A stretch of 56,400 nucleotides of DNA from Planctomyces sp. (GCA_013822855.1 PNLE01000004.1:1-56400); one strand, 5' to 3'; shown: positions 1-8,393, numbered from the stretch's first letter. The notes: generated by a model from the sequence alone, not told the origin. Numbers and translations: made by a program.

Positions 1-107
1 GTGGGGGCTTCCTGCTCAGCGATCAGCGCCTTTTCGTCGTGTGGCTCTTTTTCACTAGGCGGCTCTTCGGGGGGCGTGAGACCGACGGGATGATCCGTAA
101 TGGGCAA
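1..107 (-). CDS. possible partial coding region at left edge
   Basis: A reading frame on the minus strand stays open from a TTG at 105-107 to the window edge (35 codons). It gives an acidic, Pro/Glu/Lys-rich sequence (PPEEPPSEKEPHDEKAL). It would be the next gene after the CvpA-like gene in the same direction. GAGGAG lies just 5' of the TTG (too close), but would be 7 nt from an ATT codon. There is no homology I recognise and the stretch is too short to be sure it is coding. Confidence 0.3.
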   Translation of the reverse strand, partial: MPITDHPVGLTPPEEPPSEKEPHDEKALIAEQEAP

Positions 108-223
108 ACTCCTCGAAGAACTGCTGGAGGGCCATCACACCTGGTAGGCATGCCTTGGAGACCAACGTAGATCGAGTGGTGAACGCCCGCCATCCATCGT
201 CAACGGATGCCCCCGACAGATCC

Positions 224-901
224 TTAGAAGCCGGGATTGGTGGGGGCGGCGACACCGGGATTCCCCACGGGAGCGGCAGGGGCGGCGGCCACGACACCTC
301 CGCCGCCCGAGAAACGCTCTCGCCGGGTGGCATAACGGATGGGGAAGGAGGCCCACTGTTCGTTGGGGTAGTTGGCCAGCTTCATATTGATGGTGTCGAA
401 CGCATGATTGCCCCCGCGAGTAAGGGCATGTTCGGAAACGTACTGCGTGAGGCCGAGCCATTGCCGATCCGGTGCGGCGACCCCCATCAAGTTGGGACGT
501 TCGGCGCGGAAGCCGATGAACTCCCGTGGCAACGGGGCCGTATGGAGGGCCGTCAGCAGGAAGGCCATCGTGACATAGCCGGTGAGGAGGGCGAACGACC
601 AGCGGAGGGCGTCGTGGGCCATGGGGACGACTTCGACATGCAGCTTCACAATCTGCTCGAAGCCGATCCGCAGGGCGAACAGGGTCGCGATGAAGAGGCC
701 GATGAGGGCGATCATGTCCGAGCGGTAGGCGAAGAAGGGGTTGATTCCCTCCAACAAGATGGCCAGCGGCTCGAAGAAGTTCATGGCCACCAGTCCGGCG
801 ATCAGCGTGCACCAGAAGGTGACGACGGCCGACCAGGCGCCATCGCTGGCGACACACCAGGTCACCAGACCCAGGACGGCGAGGAGGAGGATATCGATCA
901 T
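224..901 (-). CDS. CvpA-like integral membrane protein
   Basis: About 225 residues starting MIDILLLAVLGLV. Four hydrophobic segments fill the first ~140 residues (around 2-18, 24-45, 60-80 and 100-120), with the CvpA-like layout of a short membrane protein opening directly with a helix. The C-terminal third is soluble and ends in a Gly/Ala/Pro-rich tail (GGGGVVAAAPAAPVGNPG). The ATG at 901 is preferred to the upstream one at 961 because a hydrophobic helix starts at once and the extra 20 residues look non-coding. The gene lies 88 bp behind the GspE-type ATPase gene and is probably co-transcribed with it. CvpA proteins are linked to colicin V production and envelope homeostasis; the role here is unknown. 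Confidence 0.6.
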   Translation of the reverse strand: MIDILLLAVLGLVTWCVASDGAWSAVVTFWCTLIAGLVAMNFFEPLAILLEGINPFFAYRSDMIALIGLFIATLFALRIGFEQIVKLHVEVVPMAHDALRWSFALLTGYVTMAFLLTALHTAPLPREFIGFRAERPNLMGVAAPDRQWLGLTQYVSEHALTRGGNHAFDTINMKLANYPNEQWASFPIRYATRRERFSGGGGVVAAAPAAPVGNPGVAAPTNPGF

Positions 902-989
902 AGCCCAGGGCCTCGTCGAGAAAGAAATTGGCGGATCTATAAAAGTCGAATATGAAAACAATATTTGCCGAACGGTCGAGTGGGGTGCG

Positions 990-2795
990 CTACTTCACCA
1001 CCCGCAGCAGTTCTTCAAGGCTGGTGGTCCCCTTGAGAACCAGACGGAGGCCTTCTTCTCGCATGTAGAGCATCCCCTGTTTGCGGGCCTCCGCACGGAT
1101 GGAGGTCATGTTCGGTGATTCCCGCAGAAGGTCGCGGATGCGGTCGTTGATCACCAGGAGTTCGAAGACCCCGATGCGGCCCATGTAGCCCATGCCGCTG
1201 CAGGTGGGGCAGGCGTCCGTGCCATCCTTGGGGGGGCGGTAGAAGACACCGGCCTTCTCGGCGGGGAGGCCGATCTTTTCGAGCTGTTCGGCGGAGGGTT
1301 TGTACGACTCCTTGCAGTCGTCGCAAAGTTTGCGGCAGAGGCGCTGGCCGAGGATCGCCGAAAGGGAATCGGAGAGCAAAAAGGGTTCGACACCCAGGTC
1401 GATCAGTCGCGAGAGGGCGGTGATGGTGTCGTTGGCGTGGACGGTGGAGAAGACCATGTGGCCGGTGTTTGCCGCTTGGCAAGCGATCTTGGCGGTTTCT
1501 CCATCGCGGATTTCGCCGACCATCACGACATCGGGATCCTGCCGCAGAATGCTGCGGAGCGAGCCGGCGAACGTCTGCCCCGCCTTCTGGTTGATTTCGA
1601 TCTGGGTGACCCCCTCCATCTTGTATTCGACGGGGTCTTCCACCGTGATGATGTTGTTCTCGAAGCGGTTGATCTCTTGGAGCGAGGCGTAGAGCGTGGT
1701 CGATTTCCCCGCACCCGTGGGGCCGCAGGAGAGGAACAACCCGTGGGGTTGTTGCACCACGCCGATGATCCCTTCGATCATCTGCTTGCGCATGCCGAGA
1801 TCGGCGAGCCGGCGGACCTTCGAGCCGCCATCGAGGATACGCAGCGACATCTTTTCGCCGAACTGTGTTCCCTGCGTGGCCACGCGGAAGTCGATCTCGC
1901 GGCCTTCGGTCTCGGCGCGGAAGCTACCGTCCTGCGGCTTGCGGCGCTCGGTGATATCCATCGCACCGAGGACCTTGAAAATATTGACGACCGATTCACC
2001 CGTGGGGCGATCGAATGGCTCGGCGGGGAACATCACACCGTCGACACGCAGACGGACGGCGAATTCGTCCTCCTTGGGTTCGAGGTGGATATCGGTCGCG
2101 CGGCGGAGGATGGCGTCGTAGACGAGTTCCCGGGCGGAAGTGTAGCCGCGGCTGCTTTCGACCTGCCGTGATCGATCGACTTCACCCGCCCCCTTGTTCG
2201 ATTTGCCGATAAAGACAATGGGCGGGCCCATGGCGGCCTGAACGGCCTTCTTGCCGCCCACTTGGATACCCAGCCGGGCCAGCCCCTGGATGGCGAGCGT
2301 CTGCAGGTGGTGCTGTGTGAGGATCTTGGCGTTCTCAGGGACTTTGCGATTGCGTTCGGGGGTGTAGGCCCCCAGCAGGCCCGCGTAGCAGACCGCGAAT
2401 CCCAGGAAGCCGACGCCGAAGCTCGGAGCCAGATAGAGGATGAGGACGGCGAGGGTCGCGACCATGAGGCCGATGGTGTTCCAGAACTCCGGGCGCACCT
2501 TGAGGCTGCGGGCATCCTCGGCGATCCAGCCGAGCGTCCAGACGAAAAGCGTGACCAAGGCCAGGGAGAAAATCAGCACCGGAAGGCTGAAATAGTGGCC
2601 CGCTGAACGGGGATTGAGGGGATCGTTCCCCCGATAGAACATTCCGCCGGGAACTGGGGGGAAGCTGTCCGGTGGGCGGACGGCGACCGCGGCTCCTCCC
2701 TGGGCGCGAACCTCGGGAGCAACCCAACCCATGCCTGCGAGCATCAGGAGGAACAACAACACGCGGGCGCATGGAAATGGCGGAGAGCTATACAT
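990..2795 (-). CDS. gspE: GspE/PilB-family secretion ATPase with membrane N-terminus
   Basis: About 601 residues. The C-terminal two thirds are a complete type II secretion / type IV pilus assembly ATPase: an N2-like stretch (DAILRRATDIHLEPKEDEF), Walker A (GPTGAGKST), Asp box (ITVEDPVEY), Walker B (VMVGEIRDGETA), His box (STVHAND) and a tetracysteine zinc site (CRKLCDDC, later CPTC). The first ~150 residues are unusual. They comprise a signal-peptide-like stretch (RVLLFLLMLAGMGW, with an AxA-like site near VRAQ) and two or three hydrophobic helices. The ATG at 2795 is chosen because it begins the signal peptide; the upstream 60 residues look like translated leader. The ATPase would power a pseudopilus or pilus. 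No gspF/G neighbours are visible. The CvpA-like gene follows. Confidence 0.85.
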   Translation of the reverse strand: MYSSPPFPCARVLLFLLMLAGMGWVAPEVRAQGGAAVAVRPPDSFPPVPGGMFYRGNDPLNPRSAGHYFSLPVLIFSLALVTLFVWTLGWIAEDARSLKVRPEFWNTIGLMVATLAVLILYLAPSFGVGFLGFAVCYAGLLGAYTPERNRKVPENAKILTQHHLQTLAIQGLARLGIQVGGKKAVQAAMGPPIVFIGKSNKGAGEVDRSRQVESSRGYTSARELVYDAILRRATDIHLEPKEDEFAVRLRVDGVMFPAEPFDRPTGESVVNIFKVLGAMDITERRKPQDGSFRAETEGREIDFRVATQGTQFGEKMSLRILDGGSKVRRLADLGMRKQMIEGIIGVVQQPHGLFLSCGPTGAGKSTTLYASLQEINRFENNIITVEDPVEYKMEGVTQIEINQKAGQTFAGSLRSILRQDPDVVMVGEIRDGETAKIACQAANTGHMVFSTVHANDTITALSRLIDLGVEPFLLSDSLSAILGQRLCRKLCDDCKESYKPSAEQLEKIGLPAEKAGVFYRPPKDGTDACPTCSGMGYMGRIGVFELLVINDRIRDLLRESPNMTSIRAEARKQGMLYMREEGLRLVLKGTTSLEELLRVVK

Positions 2796-3349
2796 CAGAC
2801 ATCTCGAGTGCAATGAGCGGGAGCACGGGACAAGTTCCGACAATTCCTCCGATCGGCGGGGAGGGCCTGTCGGATGTCGATCATTTCTAATACGGGATTT
2901 GTCCGGCAGGAGAAGCCCCGGCGGATCGACGTGGCGAAGGTAATCTAATTCGACAGCGAAACAAAGATGCGCCATGGGGAATCAAGACAATCAGACGGGA
3001 TCATGGCCGGTCGTCGGCGATGGCTGCGATTTCGGCGATGCTCAATCGCGATCCGTGGAATCGCTGCAATCCGTGGATTTCGCGTATTGCGACCACGCGG
3101 AGACCCGCAGATCTGCGGTGCGCCGGTTCTCGGCGGCGTGCGATTGCAGGGGCCGTCGCATTCGTCTAGGTTCATCTGTTGATGGGTGGCTGGTTCCAAG
3201 CCGCGAAACGGTGGCGGGGGACTTCGCCGGAAAGGCACTTCCGGTAATCGTGGTGGTTGGCGCGGGCTTGCCCCGCAGCCGGCTGCCGAATTGGCTCGAA
3301 GCGTGCCATCCCTCGAAAAGAGTCCACGTCGAGACGGAGAATCTTCAGC
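2796..3349. other. intergenic region between divergent genes
   Basis: No convincing gene. It must hold the promoters of the ATPase gene (leftward) and the transporter gene (rightward). It contains a degenerate repeat: on the minus strand ATCCACGGAT and TCCACGGAT are separated by TGCAGCGAT (about 3050-3082), a type of short intergenic repeat common in many bacteria. A long antisense frame across this region and the transporter gene is a high-GC shadow. Confidence 0.5.
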
Positions 3350-5176
3350 ATGACATCGCCACAGCCTCCGGAATCCACCGTGCCGAGTCCTCACCCGGCT
3401 GTCGAGCCGAATGCGGATCTGGCACCCCATCCGGGCGTGGAGTCGATGCCGCGGTGGGATCTGGGTGACCTTCCCGCGCCACCGGTTTTCAAACTGCGGA
3501 ACATCGCGGGCTTCATCGGGCCGGGGATCGTGCTCGGCGCCTCGGCGATCGGCGGTGGCGAATGGCTCACGGGGCCGCTCAACACGGCCCGCTTCGGCGG
3601 CGCGCTGTTGTGGCTCTCGACCATCAGCATCCTCTGCCAGACCCTCTACAACATCGAAATCAGCCGCTACACGCTCTACACCGGCGAACCCATCTTCACG
3701 GGAAAGTTCCGCCTCTTCCCCGGGCCCATGTTCTGGCTTTCGTTCTATCTGATCCTCGATTTCGGTTCTTTTCTGCCTTACCTCGCATCGAGTGCCGCAA
3801 TCCCCGTGTTGGGCCTGTATCTGGGTTACGTCCCCAACCCCAAGGAGTACGACCTTACGCTCCGCCTCATCGGCTGCGTGATCCTCGTCGGTGTGATGGT
3901 CCCTTTGAGCGTGGGGGGGAAGGTCTATAACTCGCTCAAGGCGATCATGGTCTTCAAGCTCTGCTTCGTGGTCGGCTTCCTGCTGATCCTCGCCTTCATG
4001 TTTTCCACGTTTGAAACCTGGCGCGAGATCGGGACCGGCTTCTTCCAGTTCGGCAACGTCCCTGTCGTCGCCGAGAATGATTTGAACGGCAACGGCATTC
4101 AAGATGCCGACGAACAGCCGCTGGGCGAGAACGTCAAAAACGTCTTCACGGAGTTCTTCGGCGGTCGCGGATTCCCCCTGATCGATCTGAGCGTCATCGG
4201 GATCCTGGCAACCATGGCGGCCATCTCCGGCAACGGTGGCCTGACCAACACCCCCATGAGCAATTACACCCGCGACCAGGGCTGGGGCATGGGCCGGCAT
4301 GTGGGGGCCATTCCCAGCTTCGTGGGAGGCCACGAAATCGCCCTCTCCCACGTGGGGATGGTTTTCCGGCAGACCAAAGAGAATCTCACCCACTGGGCGG
4401 GCTGGCTGAAGCATGTCCGCCGCGAACAACTGATGATCTGGATGCCGGCATGTTTCATCGGCCTGGCACTGCCCAGCATGCTCTCGGTGCAGTTCCTCCC
4501 ACGCCGCACGGTGCTGGAGAATAACTGGGCTGCCGCGGGCATGACGGCCAACGGCGTCGCGGAAGCCGTCAGCGGTGTCCCTTCGGAGCGGCTCTTTCCC
4601 AAGTCCGCGAAGATCGTTCGCGGAGGCGATCGCGTCGAGCTAACACCCGAACAGGCAGCCGAGGCCGAAAAGAACCTGCCCCCCATCACCACCAGTCAGC
4701 GGACCTGGGGTCAGATCTTCTGGACGATGACCTTGCTGTGCGGCTTCCTGGTTCTCGGCACGAGTTGCGCCTCGACTGCGGAGGGGACGCTGAGACGGTG
4801 GGTCGATGTCACCTGGACGGCCAGTGCCCACATGCGGAAGATCGATCCGAAACATATCGGAAAGCTTTATTTCGCGGTGCTGTGGGCCTACGTCGCCATT
4901 GGCATCTTCATGCTGATGACCGTCAACGGGGCCGATCTGCTCGTCCTCTCCGGCATGCTCTACAACTATGCTCTGGGCTTCAGTTGCTTCCACACCCTGT
5001 TCGTGAACAGCGTGCTGCTGCCCAAGCCGATCCGGCCCGGCTGGGGGGCCCGCTGCGGTCTGCTCGCGGGCGGGCTGTTCTTCTCGTTCATCGCCGTCCT
5101 GGCCACCTACGCCGAGTGGCACAACATCACCAAGGTCTTCGGCAAATTCCTCTCGCTGGTCGGCATTTCCGGTTAA
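3350..5176 (+). CDS. Nramp-like multi-pass membrane transporter with EF-hand-like insert
   Basis: 608 residues with about 11-12 predicted helices. The opening helix (RNIAGFIGPGIVLGASAIGGGEW) follows the Nramp/APC-fold pattern GPG-x-hydrophobic, and a later segment (ATMAAISGNGGLTNTPMSNY) resembles the discontinuous helix. The classic Nramp metal motif DPGN of helix 1 is not present (GGGEW instead), so metal specificity cannot be assumed. Between helices, residues 244-255 read DLNGNGIQDADE, an EF-hand/TSP3-type calcium loop, within a ~60-residue hydrophilic insert. Another hydrophilic loop lies around residues 400-450. ATG 3350 is chosen because the upstream extension looks non-coding. The gene stands alone. 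The alternative is a generic APC-superfamily transporter. Confidence 0.7.
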   Translation: MTSPQPPESTVPSPHPAVEPNADLAPHPGVESMPRWDLGDLPAPPVFKLRNIAGFIGPGIVLGASAIGGGEWLTGPLNTARFGGALLWLSTISILCQTLYNIEISRYTLYTGEPIFTGKFRLFPGPMFWLSFYLILDFGSFLPYLASSAAIPVLGLYLGYVPNPKEYDLTLRLIGCVILVGVMVPLSVGGKVYNSLKAIMVFKLCFVVGFLLILAFMFSTFETWREIGTGFFQFGNVPVVAENDLNGNGIQDADEQPLGENVKNVFTEFFGGRGFPLIDLSVIGILATMAAISGNGGLTNTPMSNYTRDQGWGMGRHVGAIPSFVGGHEIALSHVGMVFRQTKENLTHWAGWLKHVRREQLMIWMPACFIGLALPSMLSVQFLPRRTVLENNWAAAGMTANGVAEAVSGVPSERLFPKSAKIVRGGDRVELTPEQAAEAEKNLPPITTSQRTWGQIFWTMTLLCGFLVLGTSCASTAEGTLRRWVDVTWTASAHMRKIDPKHIGKLYFAVLWAYVAIGIFMLMTVNGADLLVLSGMLYNYALGFSCFHTLFVNSVLLPKPIRPGWGARCGLLAGGLFFSFIAVLATYAEWHNITKVFGKFLSLVGISG

Positions 5177-5402
5177 ACTTGGCCATCCGCAACTGTGAAC
5201 TTTCACTCACATCCTGATGTGCCGATCGGCAACGGATTGCCTTTCCGATTCCGCCATAGCAGACTCAATGGCGTGGGACAGAGAGATGCCGAAAATGTCG
5301 CCTCATAATGCGGCGGTACTGACAGGTGCTTTGTTCTCCCACTGAGTTCTCCCAGAAATCAGGGTTGCTTCAGGGATGGGAAACATTCCCAGAGTGTGCT
5401 GT

Positions 5403-6725
5403 ATGACATTCCGCCCGATGACGAAGTTCTCATGGATACTGCATTCGCTGGCCTGCGCTGGCTTGTTGACGGCTCTTGCCGGATGCGGCGGCGGCTCCAA
5501 GCCACCCACTCCCGCAGCAGCACCGGCGGCACCACCTCCCGTCGCGATTAAGACCGTCAAGCCGGTCGAGCAGCCGAAAGATGACGAACCACCAGCGATC
5601 GCCGATGCGGCGGCTCCCGGAGGGCCGGCCATGGCACCCGCCGGGGAACACCCCACCAACGTCTTCGCTTACGTCGCACCGGCGTCTGTCAATCTGATCG
5701 TGGCCAAAGCCCCCTTGCCGCGAGATGACGAACAGTTCGTAGTGACGCAAGCCGCTCCACCCGAGGGATCAAGCCACTTCAAAGTGACGGAAGTCCCCCC
5801 GCCGGCAACGGCGAACACAGCCGCCATCACTCCTGCCGCCCCCGGCACAGCCACATCCACCAATGTATTGCCAGCGGGCTTCCTTCCTGCTCCTGGAACG
5901 GACATGTCGCCCGAAGGCTGGCCTCGTCGCATTGTCTGCCAGATCGACGGCAGCTTGATGGCTTACATCCCCCCCGGCCCCGCAAAATTGGGGTCGAACT
6001 CCGGCCCCGCCAACGCCCGGCCGGAAGCAACCGTCCTCTTGGATGGCTACTACATCAACGTCTTTGAAACGACCGTGGCCGAGTACAAGCGGTATCGCGA
6101 AGAGATGAAGGCCAAGAACAAGAACAGCTTCGCGGCCATCAATGAAACGGCCGGCGATCGGCAGCCGGTGTTGGGCATTCCCTGGGGGGTGGCCAGCGCC
6201 TATGCGAAGTGGTCGGGACGCGAACTTCCCACCGAAGCCGAATACGAAAAGGCGGCCCGCGGCCCCGATGGCTTCCGCGCTCCCTGGGGCGATTCCCGGG
6301 CCGTCTGGCCCGAGCCACGGACACCCCAGACGATCGCGCCGGTCGGCAAGTTTGTCAGCGACCGGAGCATCTACGGCGTCTTCGATCTGGCGGGCAATGC
6401 TCGCGAATGGGTCGCCGATTGGCATGACGATTCCAGCCATGCCGAAGCGGCGAAGTCCCGCGACGGCGTGAAGAACTGGGCCGGTGCGAAGAAGCCGAAG
6501 ATCACCAGCCAGCACACCGTCAAAGGGAGCATCCACGATTGGGATGTGACGGCCCGCGAAGGCCGCCTCATGACCGAGAAGTTCCCCGATGTCGGCTTCC
6601 GCACGGTGCTGCGACTGGGCGCTGGGAATGCGGGGCCACAGGGTGTCACGCCGCCCAACGCACCGAACACAAAGCCAGCCACCCCCAATCGCGGCCCGAA
6701 TCCCCCTCGCGGCAACTCGTTTTAA
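5403..6725 (+). CDS. lipoprotein with formylglycine-generating-enzyme (FGE/SUMF1-type) domain
   Basis: 440 residues. A basic start and hydrophobic stretch end in the lipobox LAGC, so it is probably a lipid-anchored exported protein. Residues ~22-175 are a Pro/Ala/Thr-rich linker. From ~180 to ~410 there is an FGE-sulfatase-type domain: YIPPG near its start, VFETTVAEYKRY, WGVASAYAKWSGRELPTEAE, the core motif GVFDLAGNAREWVADW and a terminal GFR. Such domains are often sensor or binding modules in planctomycetes, and no sulfatase lies nearby. I see no active-site Cys pair, so catalysis is doubtful. In-frame ATGs at 5376, 5403 and 5418 are all possible; 5403 gives a normal signal peptide. No clear ribosome site decides it. 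Confidence 0.75.
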   Translation: MTFRPMTKFSWILHSLACAGLLTALAGCGGGSKPPTPAAAPAAPPPVAIKTVKPVEQPKDDEPPAIADAAAPGGPAMAPAGEHPTNVFAYVAPASVNLIVAKAPLPRDDEQFVVTQAAPPEGSSHFKVTEVPPPATANTAAITPAAPGTATSTNVLPAGFLPAPGTDMSPEGWPRRIVCQIDGSLMAYIPPGPAKLGSNSGPANARPEATVLLDGYYINVFETTVAEYKRYREEMKAKNKNSFAAINETAGDRQPVLGIPWGVASAYAKWSGRELPTEAEYEKAARGPDGFRAPWGDSRAVWPEPRTPQTIAPVGKFVSDRSIYGVFDLAGNAREWVADWHDDSSHAEAAKSRDGVKNWAGAKKPKITSQHTVKGSIHDWDVTAREGRLMTEKFPDVGFRTVLRLGAGNAGPQGVTPPNAPNTKPATPNRGPNPPRGNSF

Positions 6726-6837
6726 AGTTTTTTCGACGGCGGTGATGAGACACCGGTGATCTACTTCACGTCTCCACGGAATTCGTCGCAATAGAAGTAT
6801 GGTCTCCCTCTGGATCTCTCTTCTTGGAGACCTTCGG

Positions 6838-6897
6838 GCCTTCGCGTGAGCTCATCTCCTCTTCATCCCGAAATCCAAGCATGGCTCACGCGAAGGC
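6838..6897. repeat. 14-bp perfect inverted repeat, 32-bp spacer
   Basis: GCCTTCGCGTGAGC at 6838-6851 is repeated inverted at 6884-6897 with no mismatch. A second, shorter pair lies just upstream (GGTCTCC at 6801-6807 and GGAGACC at 6826-6832). The right arm continues into a GCGAAG-rich run (to about 6912) of a kind often seen dispersed between genes. It marks the left side of the HINT/SUKH island. Confidence 0.6.
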
Positions 6898-6963
6898 GCG
6901 AAGAGCGCGAAGGAATGACAAAGGTGAGGCCAGCGGGTGCATCCGGCTTTGCCGAAGGGTTGA

Positions 6964-7272
6964 AAGTTGACTGCCGCTCCGCTGGAAGGGCGTTTCGTCG
7001 ACTTGCGGCAGGTGGAACTGGTGCTCCTGATCGACAATACCCCCTGCGGCACCGCCACACTCCTGCGTCCCGCTGAGTAGGTCGTGGTGCAAGGTACCAC
7101 GCCTGACGGAACTATCCGCCTCAATCTCCCCGAAATCGGCATTGAGGGACCGATCGAGGTGGTTAGCATTGAGGCTGTTGCGGTCGCACCGGGTCCGGGC
7201 GGGCTGGTCGCGGGCGTCTTTCGCCACACTTCCGGTGACATTCTCGACCCTCAGTTCGAAATAGAGAATTAA
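6964..7272 (+). pseudogene. broken HINT-domain (polymorphic toxin) fragment
   Basis: One frame reads KLTAAPLEGRFVDLRQVELV...TLLRPAE, meets a TAG at 7078-7080, then continues VVVQGTTPDGTIRLNLPEIG...GPGGLVAGVFRHTSGDILD to a TAA at 7270-7272. The Leu-Pro-Glu-(I/M/L)-Gly segment followed by VVSI-x8-PGPG and VFRHTSGD-(I/V)-LD is the pattern I know from the pre-HINT/HINT part of planctomycete RHS/YD-repeat toxins. It has no start, is interrupted by a stop, and lacks the downstream His-Pro-Phe part of a HINT fold, so it is a relic. A further open stretch in another frame (7263-7412) may be its decayed continuation. Functional alternative: the short piece from GTG 7084 could be expressed, but nothing supports that. 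Confidence 0.55.
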
Positions 7273-7494
7273 CCGCTCCGCACAACGAGGTCTACCCGGC
7301 TGAAGTGCTAAGTCTAATCAGATATGGGTTGATAGTAGATTACGATGTTGAAACCAATCATGACTCGCTTAGCGATACTGCTCCAATATCTATTACAATC
7401 CAGGTCGCATGAAATAATTCAGATGATGGTTGCGGAGCGATAGGTTCTGTTTCATTCGCAATTCCCAAGAACCTGCAGAAGTGCTGAGGCTTCG

Positions 7495-8031
7495 ATGAAA
7501 AATGATATTGAACGGCTTGTGAGAATTCTTCCTCCACCAGAATCTCCAAAGAATAATAAGGGAGACTGGCACGTCGTAGAAGCGAGCTTGGGATCAAGCC
7601 TTCCTGCTGACTACAAGCAATTCACTGAAAAGTATGGAAGCGTTAAGATATGTAACTGGTTGGTAATTCACACAGCATTTCCTTGGGACGAGGGGTTCAA
7701 GGAGTTTTTGCTGACATTGAATCAGCAATACGATCAGGTTGTAAACGGACGGGACAACATTCCGTTTGCTGACTTTCCAACTCACGGGGGACTTCTGCCA
7801 TTTGGCGGCACGGATAACGGCGATATCGTCAGCTGGATTACTGGGGGGCCTCCTGATGAATGGGGTGTTTTCTTTTGGGAATTCCCTGGATTGAAAACAA
7901 TCGAGTTAAAATCGTTGAGTTTCAGCGAGTTTCTTGTTGAGTGCTTCGATCAACATTCTACTGTTTCACCCGGTCTTGCCCCTTGGGCCTTTTTTTGCCC
8001 TGAGCAAAGAGGGTTGGTCGTCACGACGTAG
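7495..8031 (+). CDS. SMI1/KNR4 (SUKH)-family immunity-type protein
   Basis: 178 residues. The N-terminal part (SSLPADYKQFTEKYGSVKI) is the SUKH signature: small-Pro-x-Asp-Y/F-x-x-Y/F followed by Gly. Further matches are GGLLPFGGTDNGD (the usual L-hP-hG-x-(T/D)-xxGD) and a C-terminal SFSEFLVE stretch. SUKH proteins are antitoxins in bacterial polymorphic-toxin loci. It lies downstream of a HINT-toxin relic, the expected toxin-immunity order. The gene is clearly AT-richer than its surroundings and uses codons such as ATA, AAA and AAT freely, which suggests transfer. No toxin domain remains intact nearby, so it is probably an orphan. Confidence 0.75.
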   Translation: MKNDIERLVRILPPPESPKNNKGDWHVVEASLGSSLPADYKQFTEKYGSVKICNWLVIHTAFPWDEGFKEFLLTLNQQYDQVVNGRDNIPFADFPTHGGLLPFGGTDNGDIVSWITGGPPDEWGVFFWEFPGLKTIELKSLSFSEFLVECFDQHSTVSPGLAPWAFFCPEQRGLVVTT

Positions 8032-8050
8032 GGCGTCAATAGCCAAATAG

Positions 8051-8221
8051 TGTGGGTTAAGGCTCTGAGCAACCCACCATCGACTTTCCCTTTCGACGAA
8101 AGTCGATTGTCACCATTCCAGATAGCGTCAATCGCGATCAACGATTTCGTAGGCTATGGGTTGACTTCTGCTGTCCCAATTAAGTCCAAGTCGGTGGGTT
8201 GCGCAAGGCCTTGACCCACCC
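8051..8221. mobile_element. MITE-like element with ~33-bp imperfect terminal inverted repeats
   Basis: The left end (GTGGGTTAAGGCTCTGAGCA, then ACCCACC and TCGACTT) and the right end (from about 8187: AAGTC, GGTGGGTTGCGCAAGGCCTT, GACCCACC) are inverted copies with few mismatches. Each end is itself a hairpin (GTGGGTT/AACCCAC at 8052-8077; GGTGGGT/ACCCACC at 8193-8220). The ~170-bp element has no coding capacity. Target-site duplications are not evident. Confidence 0.5.
8079..8107. repeat. 10-bp perfect stem-loop
   Basis: ATCGACTTTC (8079-8088) pairs with GAAAGTCGAT (8098-8107) across a 9-nt loop, 48 bp after the SUKH stop codon. There is no T-run after it, so it is either a weak terminator or an internal part of the MITE-like element. 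Confidence 0.5.
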
Positions 8222-8314
8222 TGTCCGGATGCACCGCTGGTGCCTGGAAAAAGTCATCAGAATGCAGTCAACCGCTGGTGATATAAGAATCACTTTAAAT
8301 GGATCGGTGCCGGT

Positions 8315-8345
8315 AGAAACAGTGGGTTGACACCCACCGCTCGCC
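8315..8345 (-). repeat. 31-bp dispersed repeat, copy 1
   Basis: This 31-bp sequence recurs without mismatch, inverted, at 51207-51237. It contains the hairpin GTGGGT-TGAC-ACCCAC. Read on the minus strand it lies downstream of the sigma-54 activator gene, the same orientation relative to a gene end as copy 2. Confidence 0.85.
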
Positions 8346-8352
8346 TTGGGAA

Positions 8353-8393
8353 AGAAACAAGCCCCGGCGTTCACGGGGAAGGCCGGGGCTTGG
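8353..8393 (-). terminator. intrinsic terminator of the sigma-54 activator gene
   Basis: On the minus strand AAGCCCCGGC pairs with GCCGGGGCTT, followed directly by TTGTTTCTTT. It lies about 25 bp after the stop codon of the regulator gene. Confidence 0.85.

Noticed and set aside
2945-4429. 494-codon minus-strand frame over the transporter gene
   Set aside because: Antisense shadow of the transporter gene plus intergenic DNA; composition is charged and unstructured.
7084-7272. Small 62-residue gene starting at GTG
   Set aside because: It is the downstream half of a longer homologous frame broken by a TAG, so it is treated as part of the pseudogene.
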